DNA of 64,000 bases, taken from positions 2,942,993-3,006,992 of the forward strand of contig CP002190.1 of NCBI GenBank assembly GCA_000525675.1, written 5' to 3'. This stretch comes from Bdellovibrio bacteriovorus W (lineage in GTDB: Bacteria; Bdellovibrionota; Bdellovibrionia; Bdellovibrionales; Bdellovibrionaceae). The notes beneath the pieces were generated by a model. The model was given only the letters and a program-made list of their open reading frames with translations. It had not been told where the DNA came from and made no database searches. Of this stretch, positions 1 through 8,281 are shown in pieces. The stretch's first letter is position 1; the number at the start of each line of letters is the position of its first letter. Both the position numbers and the translations under genes were made by a program.

Positions 1-567
1 CCCGCCATTATCGAGTGTGATTTCAACGACTTTCCCAGCTGCCATTTCATTTGATCCAGATTCAACACCCCGAGAAGGCCTTCGTCCCAGATTCATACGA
101 GAGGAGCGTCCGCGCGAGGAAGAGCCGGCATAGCTACCGCCGCCAGACCCACCTGAGTCTCCACCAGAACCGGAAGACCCTCCACTTCCTTCAGCCCCCT
201 CGCCACGCCCTGCGGGATCTCGATTTGAACTCGAACTCCCTCCAGAACCTTCTTTCTGAGGCCTTCCGTCCGCAATAGAGGCTGGCTTAAATTTTTTATC
301 GCATTCACTATCAGAGTCGACAATAGATTCGACGTCATGACCCAGAGTAGGAAGTTCGCCATAATCCAAGAGGCAAGCAACGTAGTCACCCATATATCGC
401 TGGATGAACTCGCCAAAGGGTTTAAACATATAGTTCATCAAAAGCATAACCAAAGAAACCGTCACAACCAGGATAAGCATATATTCAATAATGGCCTGAC
501 CCTTTTGATGGGGGCGATTATCGGTAAGTCTAGATCTAAATTGAGATTTCTTCACTCGTGCGAGCAT
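1..567 (-). CDS. TadE/Flp-pilin-like membrane protein, partial (3' end beyond window)
   Basis: A reading frame starts with ATG at 567 and is still open at base 1 (189 codons visible). A positively charged N-terminus is followed by GQAIIEYMLILVV and a hydrophobic segment at about residues 25-47. This resembles TadE or Flp pilin-like proteins, in which a Glu sits just inside the membrane segment. After about residue 105 the protein becomes a Gly/Ser-rich low-complexity linker. The preceding in-frame codon is a stop, so 567 is the earliest ATG, but no Shine-Dalgarno is visible. The divergent TPR gene starts only 19 bases away. The family assignment is tentative and the function (pilus or secretion-related) is inferred. 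Confidence 0.6.
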   Translation of the reverse strand, partial: MLARVKKSQFRSRLTDNRPHQKGQAIIEYMLILVVTVSLVMLLMNYMFKPFGEFIQRYMGDYVACLLDYGELPTLGHDVESIVDSDSECDKKFKPASIADGRPQKEGSGGSSSSNRDPAGRGEGAEGSGGSSGSGGDSGGSGGGSYAGSSSRGRSSRMNLGRRPSRGVESGSNEMAAGKVVEITLDNGG

Positions 568-586
568 TTAAGACATAATACAATAT

Positions 587-1795
587 ATGGAAAACACTCT
601 GTATCCTAAATGCTTTAAGTATATTCTGATCTTGGCTTTCGTCTCATTGTGGGCCACAGCGCCGGCAATAGGTAAGACTAAAACAAAGACAAAGGACGAG
701 CTTTCAGAATTTGAAGACCTTGATATCGCAGACACTCCAAGCAAGGCCACTGAAGATACGACAGAAAAAGAACCCGAGATTGCAAAACTATCTCCCCATA
801 AAAACTCTCAAAAACCCAATGAAACTCAAGAACAGTATATCGATCGCCTGAAGGCCGAAATACGTAAAACTCCGCGTAACATTCACTTACTTGGAGACCT
901 TGCTGAGGAACTCTATAAAAAACAAGAATATGATAAGGTCGTTGCTGTCTTATGGAAACACGTTGAACGCATAGATCGTGACGCTTTGTTAGTTCTTGTA
1001 CGGGCCCACGAAAAACGTGGCGAGCACGCTGAGATGATTCGTTCGCTTAACGTCCTTGTGGGCAAAGATGAAAACGATGCTGAAGCCTATTACTGGCTCG
1101 GTCGCGCCTACTCAATGGCCCGAAAGAATAAAGAGACCATGGAAAGTTACCAACGCGCCGTCGAGCTTTCGCCAAAGCTTGAAGCTGCCTACGAAGGACT
1201 TATCGAACTCTACACCAACCGTGAACCACCAAACCTTTATGAATTAAGAATTCTCTATCAAGACATGGTGAAACACATTGGACCGCGCCCAGAGTACTTG
1301 CGAAAAATCTGTGACATCAACACTCAAGATGCGACCTATGAGCCGGCCTATATCTCTTGCCAAGAGGCTATTGCCAAAGATCCAAACACTGCTGATGCTT
1401 ACGTAAATCTTGCCCTAGCTCTAGAGGGTATGAAAAAGCACGACGAGGCCATGAGCACAATACGCAAAGCTGTTGCGCAGTTTCCTCAATCGGAGTTTGC
1501 TCACTACGTATATGGAAAGTTGCTTGAAGACCAAAAGAGCTTTGTAGAGGCTATGAATTCTTATAAGAAAGCCACTCAGTCGGACGCCAAATCTGCACGC
1601 TCTTGGTTAGGTTTAGCAACATCATCATTTGAAATTAGAAAGTTTGATATTTCTTTAGAGGCCTATAAAAAAGCCTGCCAACTCGATAAAAAAACCGCAG
1701 TGGCCTTTCGCAGAGCAACTACGGTTTTAAGAAATACAAAAAATATTCAATGGATTGGTAAGTTCGAGGAACCTTCAGAGACTTGCACCTTTTAG
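587..1795 (+). CDS. secreted tetratricopeptide-repeat protein
   Basis: This 402-residue protein has a hydrophobic N-terminal segment (about residues 10-29, ending ATAPAIG) consistent with a signal peptide, so it probably acts in the periplasm. A charged, low-complexity stretch (residues 30-85) follows. From about residue 95 to the end there are degenerate TPR helices, for example AEAYYWLGRAYSMARKNKE and ADAYVNLALALEGMKKHDE. TPR arrays bind other proteins; the partner is unknown. The start has no obvious Shine-Dalgarno and is 19 bases from a divergent gene. The 3' end overlaps the convergent rimO stop by four bases and contains what looks like the rimO terminator. Confidence 0.8.
   Translation: MENTLYPKCFKYILILAFVSLWATAPAIGKTKTKTKDELSEFEDLDIADTPSKATEDTTEKEPEIAKLSPHKNSQKPNETQEQYIDRLKAEIRKTPRNIHLLGDLAEELYKKQEYDKVVAVLWKHVERIDRDALLVLVRAHEKRGEHAEMIRSLNVLVGKDENDAEAYYWLGRAYSMARKNKETMESYQRAVELSPKLEAAYEGLIELYTNREPPNLYELRILYQDMVKHIGPRPEYLRKICDINTQDATYEPAYISCQEAIAKDPNTADAYVNLALALEGMKKHDEAMSTIRKAVAQFPQSEFAHYVYGKLLEDQKSFVEAMNSYKKATQSDAKSARSWLGLATSSFEIRKFDISLEAYKKACQLDKKTAVAFRRATTVLRNTKNIQWIGKFEEPSETCTF
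1688..1728 (-). terminator. intrinsic terminator for rimO, inside the convergent TPR gene
   Basis: On the minus strand an 11-bp stem (1718-1728 with 1691-1701) is followed by a run of seven T residues (complement of the A run 1688-1694). The one imperfect pair is a G-U wobble in minus-strand RNA but a C-A mismatch in plus-strand RNA, which favours function on the rimO transcript. It lies about 64 bases past the rimO stop, within TPR coding sequence. Confidence 0.6.
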
Positions 1796-3180
1796 TGTGC
1801 AAGCTCTTCTTCTGATACAATCCCACCCAGAAGATCGTACTCAAGACTGTCGGTGATTTGCACCTTAACAATGTCACCGACTTTTGCTTCCCCATCATTG
1901 ATCAGAACAACTCCATCAATATCAGGTGCCTGTCCCCAGAAGCGACCTTGAAGTAATAAATCAGTTTCTTCGCTGAAACCTTCGACTAAAACTTCAATTG
2001 TTTTTCCAACAAAATCTCTGTGTTTTTCGCGGGAGATATTCTGTTGAATTTCCATCAATGCATCATGACGATACTGTTTCACATCTTCATCAATTTGATT
2101 TTCCATGCGACCACCTGGAGTATTCTCCTCAGGTGAGTACTTGAAACAGCCTACGCGATCAAATTGTTGTTCAGAAACAAACTCTAGAAGTTCTTCGAAG
2201 CTCTCGTCTGTTTCACCTGGGAATCCCACGATGAACTGAGTTCTAATAACTGCATCCGGAATATTCGCGCGAATCGCATCCAAGGCCTCAACGATTTGGG
2301 CTCTAGTCATCTTTCTGTTCATGCTCTTAAGAACGCCGTCATTAATATGCTGAAGTGGCATATCAAAGTACTTTACGATTTTTTTGCTATTCTTTAAAAG
2401 CTCAACCATCTCAGGTGTGATTCCATCTGGATACAGATACATCAAACGAATCCAATGAAGGCCTTCAACTTGTTCTAGGGCTTTCAATAATTCAACAGGG
2501 CTCTCTTTACGAGTTGGATCTTTCTTACGAATATCCCAGCCGTAATCCGTGAAATCGTGAGAGATAATAATAAGCTCTTTAACTCCGCCAGCGACTAAAA
2601 GTTTTGCTTCTGCAACGATAGCGTCAAGAGAGCGAGATTGTAAGTTCCCACGGATCAAAGGAATCGCACAGAATGCACAACGCTTCATACATCCTTCTGA
2701 AATTTTCAAGTAAGCACGATGACCTGGTTGAGAATTTACACGCGGAGTAGATTCTTGCTGCAAATACGTCGGAAGATTAAAGAAAGTTTTTTGCTTATTG
2801 CCAGCATCTGAATCTTTAAGAATTTTTGCGATGTTTTGGAACTCACCAGAACCAACGAATAGATCTGCCTCAGGAAGCCCTTCGACCAAATCATCCTTAT
2901 ATCTTTGAGTTAAACAACCAGCCACCACAACTTTGCGGATCTTTCCCTCTTGCTTAAGGTCACTCATATCCAAAATTCTTTGGATGGATTCTTTTTTTGA
3001 ATCTTCAATAAAACCACAAGTGTTTACGATAACGGTATCAGCCTCTTCAGCATCACCAACCACTTCGTAACCATCTTTCATCAAAGTTCCGGCCATGATT
3101 TCGCTGTCCACTAAGTTCTTAGGGCATCCTAGAGAAATGAAATGAACTTTTTTTACATTATTATTTGTTTCTTGTTTCAT
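1792..3180 (-). CDS. rimO: ribosomal protein S12 methylthiotransferase RimO
   Basis: RimO is a radical-SAM enzyme that adds a methylthio group to an aspartate of ribosomal protein S12. The 462-residue length is normal. The N-terminal UPF0004 domain begins with VHFISLGCPKNLVDSE, the RimO-specific form rather than the MiaB form, and carries conserved cysteines (LGCPKN, NTCGF, AGCL). The radical-SAM cluster motif is in SEGCMKRCAFCAIP at about residues 165-178. The C-terminal 70 residues fit a TRAM RNA-binding domain. Its ATG overlaps the stop of the upstream LolA-like gene by four bases, implying translational coupling. Confidence 0.95.
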   Translation of the reverse strand: MKQETNNNVKKVHFISLGCPKNLVDSEIMAGTLMKDGYEVVGDAEEADTVIVNTCGFIEDSKKESIQRILDMSDLKQEGKIRKVVVAGCLTQRYKDDLVEGLPEADLFVGSGEFQNIAKILKDSDAGNKQKTFFNLPTYLQQESTPRVNSQPGHRAYLKISEGCMKRCAFCAIPLIRGNLQSRSLDAIVAEAKLLVAGGVKELIIISHDFTDYGWDIRKKDPTRKESPVELLKALEQVEGLHWIRLMYLYPDGITPEMVELLKNSKKIVKYFDMPLQHINDGVLKSMNRKMTRAQIVEALDAIRANIPDAVIRTQFIVGFPGETDESFEELLEFVSEQQFDRVGCFKYSPEENTPGGRMENQIDEDVKQYRHDALMEIQQNISREKHRDFVGKTIEVLVEGFSEETDLLLQGRFWGQAPDIDGVVLINDGEAKVGDIVKVQITDSLEYDLLGGIVSEEELAH

Positions 3181-3827
3181 AGATCCGTCACCTGCGCTCC
3201 TTTTGGAGGCTGATATTGAAAGAGTTTTCTTTTTTCTTTGTTTAAAAATTGGATATTGCTGAGTTTAATTTTTGTTTCGTTACCAACTTCATCTTCGTAG
3301 CGAACTTCGCGAAGAGTCTTATCTTTAGTGTCAGCAACAACAGTCACGGACTTAATCGTCAGATCATCTGTCTTTGGCTTCATAACAAAGGTACTTTGAT
3401 TGCCTTCGATTTTCTCAGAGGTGATATCAAAGTTTCCTTGTAGATCAGCACCTAACAAAGAAGAAACTAGGATGTGGGATCTGTTTTTCTTATCCACTTT
3501 TCCGCGCGCCACCTGCACAGGGCCACCAAGCTCTACCGGCGGAGTTTGCTCACTCCAGATCGTGTTGCCATCAAACACCAAAAGGGATTTTTCAGGAGTT
3601 TCATTTTCCCAACGGAACTTACCATGGGATAAATAGATTTTACCTGAGTGCTTTGTCTCACGCCCAAGCAATGTGGAAGTTACAGTCTTTTCCACATCCA
3701 TTTCCACAAGCTTCGCATTTTTATATTTTTGCGAAATACGCTGCAAATTCGTATTGTCCTTCACCGCTGCCGTCAGGGCAAAAACAGTGATCGCCAAAAA
3801 TCCAATGAGTATATTCGATTTAAACAT
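3177..3827 (-). CDS. lolA: LolA-like periplasmic outer-membrane lipoprotein carrier
   Basis: The product has an N-terminal signal peptide (MFKSNILIGFLAITVFALTA) followed by a LolA/LppX-type fold signature, including GKIYLSHGKFRWENETPEKS and LLVFDGNTIWSEQ. LolA ferries lipoproteins from the LolCDE complex across the periplasm. I chose the start at 3827 because it gives a clean signal peptide. The frame also runs up to an ATG at 3896, but that would overlap the comF 3' end by about 60 bases and put 23 non-hydrophobic residues before the signal. The gene overlaps rimO downstream. Assignment to the LolA superfamily is fairly secure, but LolA versus a paralogue cannot be decided here. Confidence 0.75.
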   Translation of the reverse strand: MFKSNILIGFLAITVFALTAAVKDNTNLQRISQKYKNAKLVEMDVEKTVTSTLLGRETKHSGKIYLSHGKFRWENETPEKSLLVFDGNTIWSEQTPPVELGGPVQVARGKVDKKNRSHILVSSLLGADLQGNFDITSEKIEGNQSTFVMKPKTDDLTIKSVTVVADTKDKTLREVRYEDEVGNETKIKLSNIQFLNKEKRKLFQYQPPKGAQVTDL

Positions 3828-3834
3828 TCGCGTT

Positions 3835-4509
3835 TTATAACAGAACCTTAGATGCTCCGCAAGAGAGGGACCTTTTAGAAAGGGCCCATACTTCAAAATT
3901 TACAGGGCTGCCTAAAGCTTCGTTGGCAGCTCTAGCTGTCGAGCCTGTTGTATAAATATCATCAGCAAAAATCCAGAGCGTTTTGAGATCTGAAATTGGG
4001 GGGATGGAAGATTTTTCACTCACCTCAAATCGAATCAGATCGCGCTCAAACCTCCCCTTGCTCCTTTGATGAGCTCCCTCATCGCCACTAGGGGACTTCC
4101 TTAAACAGGGGAGAAAATGGGCGCCTAGCCCCTGAGAGAGCGCCTGACCCCAATGGAATGCGTGATCACGCGCTTTGCCTTTTGCTGGAGCTGGCACAAC
4201 GATGATCTTTTCAAATCTACGAGACTCTGAAAATAAATGAATTCTTAGGAATTTCTGCGCGTAATACTGCCAAGCCCTTGCTTGAAGAGAGCCCTTCAAA
4301 TGAAGCATCAGGTTTGAAAGAATATCACTTTGGGCAGGACGCCAGAGGTAAAGTGTCTTCACAAATGGAAGAGCCAGATCTTCGTATTCCAAAAAGGGCT
4401 CTATACTTTTTTCACAATGCTCACAAAGAAGCCCTGAGTTCGGAAACAAACTTCCGCAATGAAGACAACAACGGACATGACGATGAACGAAATCTAGGTA
4501 GGCTGACAT
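3835..4509 (-). CDS. comF: ComF family phosphoribosyltransferase-like protein
   Basis: The product has 224 residues. The N-terminus carries a four-cysteine zinc-finger-like motif (CLHCGSLF...CEHCEK, residues about 15-36) typical of ComF/GntX proteins. Near the C-terminus is a PRPP-binding loop, FADDIYTTGSTARAANEA (about residues 180-197). In naturally competent bacteria ComF acts in uptake of single-stranded DNA; elsewhere its role is unclear. It lies 29 bases downstream of rlmH on the same strand. No other competence gene is visible, so a competence role is only inferred from the family. Confidence 0.85.
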   Translation of the reverse strand: MSAYLDFVHRHVRCCLHCGSLFPNSGLLCEHCEKSIEPFLEYEDLALPFVKTLYLWRPAQSDILSNLMLHLKGSLQARAWQYYAQKFLRIHLFSESRRFEKIIVVPAPAKGKARDHAFHWGQALSQGLGAHFLPCLRKSPSGDEGAHQRSKGRFERDLIRFEVSEKSSIPPISDLKTLWIFADDIYTTGSTARAANEALGSPVNFEVWALSKRSLSCGASKVLL

Positions 4510-4538
4510 GCCCTAGAGAAATGCAAGATTCTAGCTAC

Positions 4539-5009
4539 TTAAATGTTATGGTAGGGAAGATTTTTGATGATTGTAAATCCCCGATAGATTTGCTCAAGAC
4601 ACATTGTCTGCGCTAAAAGATGGTTAAAGACCATCGGAGAAAAAGAAACTACCAGATCGGCTCTTTCTCGGACACTCTCGTCGACACCAAATGCACCCCC
4701 AATGATAAAGACAGCTCTTTTCTTGGAACTCATCAAAATAGCTTCTATCTTTTTGGAAAACTCGATGGAGTCAAATTTTTTTCCTCTCTCATCCATAAGT
4801 ACCACGAAGTCGTCACTGCTTAAATTTTCTAAGATCAGGGCGGATTCTTCTGTTTTTTTATAGTGAGCTTCGGAGCGGGAAGATTTTTTTGGCTTTAAAG
4901 AGATAATATCGAATGAGCAGAAGTGGGAGATTTTCTTTTTATAAAGATCTGCTGCTTGCTCAGCCCAAGGTTCTCGGGCTGAGGCCAGTGTCATCAAAAC
5001 AAATTTCAT
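4539..5009 (-). CDS. rlmH: 23S rRNA pseudouridine-1915 N3-methyltransferase RlmH
   Basis: This 156-residue SPOUT-class methyltransferase methylates pseudouridine 1915 in helix 69 of 23S rRNA. The family hallmarks are visible: LMDERGKKFDSIEFSKKI, the SAM-binding knot FIIGGAFGVDESVRERAD and the C-terminal MCLEQIYRGFTIIKNLPYHN. Its ATG overlaps the end of the nadD-rsfS fusion gene by four bases. In many bacteria rlmH also follows rsfS, so the order supports both calls. Confidence 0.95.
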   Translation of the reverse strand: MKFVLMTLASAREPWAEQAADLYKKKISHFCSFDIISLKPKKSSRSEAHYKKTEESALILENLSSDDFVVLMDERGKKFDSIEFSKKIEAILMSSKKRAVFIIGGAFGVDESVRERADLVVSFSPMVFNHLLAQTMCLEQIYRGFTIIKNLPYHNI

Positions 5010-6034
5010 GAGTTAGATTTTGCACCATGCGGATCTTTAAGGCCCATATCCACGCCTTCTCTCCATAAGTTCTCAAGGCTGTATTCTTGGCGAACAAAAT
5101 CGTAGAAAACATGAATGATCAAAGAACCGTAATCGACTAGAACCCAACGTCCATCATCAACACCTTCAATACTTTGAGGGAATACATTGTATTCCTCTTT
5201 AACTGCTAGTGCTAAATTTTCAGCCATTGAAGAGGCATGACGAGTTGAAGTTCCTGAGGCAATCAACGTGTATTCACTTGGAGCTGCCATCTTTGTCAGG
5301 TCAAATGCCTTTACGTTAATACCTTTTTTTGCAAACAAGATGTTCGCACAAAATTCTGTGAAGGCTTTAAAATCGCCAATGCGATCGCCAAGGTTACGAT
5401 AAAGTTTGGCTTCCTTGATATAAGACTCTACAGCTAGTGGTAGATATTTTTCTACCGGCTTCCCGGTACGTAGCCACTTTCTAACTTCAGTCGAAGAAAT
5501 TTCGATATCTCGTAGAGTAATAAACTCAATACTGCGACCGGATTTTAAATCAATGAAGTTAAAATCAAAATCCGACACTAGGGACTTTAAAAACTCAGGC
5601 ATCTCTTCTAAAGATTCAGGAGTCTCATATCCTGGACGAGTTGTTACGACGATATTAGAAAGCTCTAGGATCTTTTTATAGTCTTTCCAATCAGCTAACT
5701 CTTCAAACTTATCAGCACCGATCACCAAGAATAAATCATCCGTAGGATAAGTCTTCTTTAAGGTCTCAATAGTATCGATTGTGTAACTAACGCCACCGCG
5801 CTTGATCTCTTGATTGTCGACAAAGAAAAGATCGCCGTATTGAGAAAATGCTAACTCAGTTAACTTAAGTCTTTCTTCAGATGAAGGGCCTTCGATCGGA
5901 GTCTTTAAAGGACTTTGCGCCGCAGGAACCACATGCACTTTATCTAAGCCAAGTTTCTTAGCTACAGTTTGGATAGCATTTATGTGACCCATATGTGGAG
6001 GATTAAAACTGCCACCAAAGATACCTATTTTCAT
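5006..6034 (-). CDS. nadD-rsfS: fusion of nicotinate-nucleotide adenylyltransferase (NadD) and ribosomal silencing factor (RsfS)
   Basis: A single 342-residue frame joins two normally separate proteins. Residues 1 to about 207 are NadD, which makes deamido-NAD from nicotinate mononucleotide and ATP: the nucleotidyltransferase motif GGSFNPPHMGH is at 7-17 and ISSTEVR at 179-185. Residues about 213-325 are RsfS, which binds ribosomal protein L14 and blocks subunit joining during starvation: FDLTKMAAPSEYTLIASGTS, AENLALAVKE and DYGSLIIHVF are visible. The junction (SYIKEAKLYRNLGDRIGDF) shows no stop or frameshift. The two genes are often neighbours (nadD-rsfS-rlmH), so the fusion looks like loss of the intergenic stop. 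Confidence 0.9.
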   Translation of the reverse strand: MKIGIFGGSFNPPHMGHINAIQTVAKKLGLDKVHVVPAAQSPLKTPIEGPSSEERLKLTELAFSQYGDLFFVDNQEIKRGGVSYTIDTIETLKKTYPTDDLFLVIGADKFEELADWKDYKKILELSNIVVTTRPGYETPESLEEMPEFLKSLVSDFDFNFIDLKSGRSIEFITLRDIEISSTEVRKWLRTGKPVEKYLPLAVESYIKEAKLYRNLGDRIGDFKAFTEFCANILFAKKGINVKAFDLTKMAAPSEYTLIASGTSTRHASSMAENLALAVKEEYNVFPQSIEGVDDGRWVLVDYGSLIIHVFYDFVRQEYSLENLWREGVDMGLKDPHGAKSNS

Positions 6035-7065
6035 ACTTCTTCTTCCTCATTAAGAATAATTTTACTCAAGGCTTGAACGAATTCTTTGACGTTCTTGCCA
6101 GTCACTGCAGAAAGTGCATAAGGCTCAGAACCAATTTCTTTTTTGAATGAATTCTTCCAGCGATCAACTTCGTCTTCGAACAATGTATCGATCTTATTTA
6201 AAACTACAAACTGCTGACGTGTAGAAAGAGGGAAGAAACCTTCTTTCTCTTTATTCATTTCGTCGTACATCTTTAGTTCATAGTTAATATCGCGATAGTC
6301 TTGAAGAGGATCTCTTCCGCTGTGACCTGAAATATCAATAACATGAATAAACAAACTAGTTCTCTCAACGTGCTTTAGGAACTGAATACCAAGACCGATG
6401 CCTTCATGGGCACCTTTAATAATTCCTGGGATATCAGCCATCACGAAAGAGGCATGGTCCCCCGCGCGCACAACCCCAAGGTTCGGCGTAAGTGTTGTAA
6501 ACGGATAGTCTGCGATCTTGGGCCTTGCCGCTGATACATTTGAAATTAAAGTCGACTTACCAGCATTTGGGAATCCAATAATTCCAGCGTCGGCAATGAG
6601 CTTCAATTCTAAAACCACATCCATAGATTCGCCATCTTCACCCGGTTGAGCATATGTAGGCGCTTGGTTGACAGAGTTTTTAAAAAACTCATTACCCTTA
6701 CCGCCACGGCCACCCTTTAAAAGAGTCACCTCATCAACGCCGGTCATGTCGATAACGATTTCACCATCAAGATTTCTAAAAATTGTTCCTTCAGGAACAA
6801 CGAGAGTCAGATTTTCTCCATCTTGACCCGTACGCTGGCGACCACTGCCCATTTGCCCATTTCGAGCGGCGTAGGTCTTATTAGGACGGAAATCCATTAA
6901 AGAGTTCATGTGAGGGGAAGTTTTAATAATGACGTCGCCGCCCTTACCACCATCACCACCATCTGGACCACCACGAGGTAACTTCGCCTCTCGACGGAAA
7001 CTCACGCAGCCCTGCCCGCCTCTACCAGAGGCTATTGTAATCTTAACTTCATCTACGAACTTCAT
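6031..7065 (-). CDS. obg: GTPase Obg/CgtA
   Basis: This 344-residue Obg GTPase is involved in 50S subunit maturation and stress signalling. The glycine-rich Obg domain (residues 1 to about 157, beginning FVDEVKITIASGRGGQG) precedes the G domain, with G1 GFPNAGKST, G3 DIPG and G4 NKID. It ends soon after the G domain and lacks a large C-terminal OCT domain, as in many proteobacteria. Its stop overlaps the start of the nadD-rsfS gene. A terminator lies between rpmA and obg, so obg probably has its own promoter or depends on read-through from rplU-rpmA. Confidence 0.95.
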   Translation of the reverse strand: MKFVDEVKITIASGRGGQGCVSFRREAKLPRGGPDGGDGGKGGDVIIKTSPHMNSLMDFRPNKTYAARNGQMGSGRQRTGQDGENLTLVVPEGTIFRNLDGEIVIDMTGVDEVTLLKGGRGGKGNEFFKNSVNQAPTYAQPGEDGESMDVVLELKLIADAGIIGFPNAGKSTLISNVSAARPKIADYPFTTLTPNLGVVRAGDHASFVMADIPGIIKGAHEGIGLGIQFLKHVERTSLFIHVIDISGHSGRDPLQDYRDINYELKMYDEMNKEKEGFFPLSTRQQFVVLNKIDTLFEDEVDRWKNSFKKEIGSEPYALSAVTGKNVKEFVQALSKIILNEEEEV

Positions 7066-7081
7066 GGAGCACCATATACAA

Positions 7082-7110
7082 CAAAAAAGGAGCCTTTGGA
7101 TGGCTCCTTC
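7082..7110 (-). terminator. intrinsic terminator after rplU-rpmA
   Basis: An 8-bp perfect stem (AAGGAGCC at 7087-7094 with GGCTCCTT at 7102-7109) with a 7-base loop is followed on the minus strand by six T residues. It lies downstream of rpmA and just before the obg start. Confidence 0.75.
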
Positions 7111-7161
7111 TTCAATTTGAAAAAATGTCTTGGTGCTTATCGAGCTGACGACCTAAATCGA

Positions 7162-7422
7162 CTAAACAGCTTTAGGATAAACACTGATTTTGAAACGTTC
7201 TTTAGAGAAACGCTCAAATTTTACAAGACCTTCAATAACAGAATAGATCGTGTAATCGCGACCCATCTTAACATTGTTGCCCATATGGAACTTAGTTCCA
7301 CGTTGACGTACAATGATTGTTCCCGGAAGAACTTTTTCGCCACCAAATCTTTTTACACCAAGTCGCTTACTCTGGGAGTCGCGACCGTTCTTTGTACTAC
7401 CACCGGCCTTCTTACTTGCCAT
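7162..7422 (-). CDS. rpmA: 50S ribosomal protein L27
   Basis: L27 is a component of the large subunit near the peptidyl-transferase centre. The 86-residue protein begins [20 protein letters not shown] and has the conserved [22 protein letters not shown] core. The N-terminus starts directly with the ASKK tail, so no Firmicutes-type pre-sequence needs processing. It follows rplU by 28 bases, the usual rplU-rpmA-obg order. Confidence 0.97.
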   Translation of the reverse strand: MASKKAGGSTKNGRDSQSKRLGVKRFGGEKVLPGTIIVRQRGTKFHMGNNVKMGRDYTIYSVIEGLVKFERFSKERFKISVYPKAV

Positions 7423-7450
7423 GACGAACCTCTCTTAAACAGTTAAAAAA

Positions 7451-8002
7451 TTATGCTTTTTTAGTTGTTTTCTTCGCAGCTTTTTTCTTAGCGCCAGTTG
7501 ATGTTGCTTTTTTAGCTACTTTTTTTGCAACTTTCTTCTTAGCAACTTTTTTTGCTGCAGGCTTAGCTTCCGCTTTACCTTTTGTAGAAACGCGCTCTTT
7601 ACGAGCTGCTACGCGAGCTTGTGCTTTTTCTTCACGAACAGCTTTTACGTCTACAACGTTTGCTGATTCGTCAGTTTTAGCTACTTTTCCATCAGGAGAA
7701 GTGATCGCTTTAACAAAAAGCTCTGTGTACTCTTGTCTATGAGTCGCGAACTTTCTGTAACCCTTACGACGTTTCTTTTTGAAAACTTCTAGCTTTCTAC
7801 CTTTTGCTTGCTTTGTAACTACTACTGTTACTTTTGCACCTTTAACCAAAGGTTGACCAACAACAGTGGACTCACCACCAACCATCAAGATTTCGTTGAT
7901 ATCAAACTCTGCTCCAAGTGCTTGCTCAAGCTTATCAACTTGAACTACGTCACCAGCTTGAACTTTATATTGCTTACCGCCTGTACGAATAATCGCGTAC
8001 AT
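7451..8002 (-). CDS. rplU: 50S ribosomal protein L21 with long Lys/Ala-rich C-terminal extension
   Basis: The first ~103 residues are a normal L21 (MYAIIRTGGKQYKVQAGDVV, GRKLEVFKKKRRKGYRKF), which binds 23S rRNA. The protein continues to 183 residues with about 80 extra residues that become a KKVAK/KKAAKK-type tail, like histone H1 or AlgP C-termini. The extension is in frame with no break. A good Shine-Dalgarno (GGAGG) precedes the ATG. Likely co-transcribed with rpmA. The tail may make extra RNA or DNA contacts; this is inference. Confidence 0.95.
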   Translation of the reverse strand: MYAIIRTGGKQYKVQAGDVVQVDKLEQALGAEFDINEILMVGGESTVVGQPLVKGAKVTVVVTKQAKGRKLEVFKKKRRKGYRKFATHRQEYTELFVKAITSPDGKVAKTDESANVVDVKAVREEKAQARVAARKERVSTKGKAEAKPAAKKVAKKKVAKKVAKKATSTGAKKKAAKKTTKKA

Positions 8003-8281
8003 GAGAACCTCCAGCTACCCGAATTAAGACAATGGTAAATGCCACTTCGCACTAGGTTTTGTCAACCTAATAGATGCTCTTTTTTTCAGCTTGTTCGGGA
8101 GTAAGAGATGCTAATCGCAGATAGGCAATTTGGCAAACCTTTTTCGGGCATTGAAAAAAGGTCTAGGTTGCCATCTTCCGCAACAAATTCAAGTGCTTAC
8201 AAATAAAGCAAAGAGCCCCCTCAAGAGAACCCTAAAATCTTCATGACACAGGGGTCCATACTCCCGATCGACCCCGTTTCG
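8003..8281. other. intergenic region between rplU and rng
   Basis: About 279 bases hold no credible gene. On the minus strand an exact TTGACA (8060-8065) lies about 60 bases before the rplU start and is a plausible -35 box, though no clear -10 follows at ideal spacing. It sits inside a small inverted repeat, TAGGTT-N5-AACCTA (8053-8069). A weak hairpin (GGGGTC at 8251-8256 with GACCCC at 8270-8275) lies downstream of rng. Confidence 0.35.

Noticed and set aside
4278..4616. A 112-residue plus-strand frame antisense to comF and rlmH
   Set aside because: The minus-strand genes have clear family motifs; this frame is their shadow and shows no domain.
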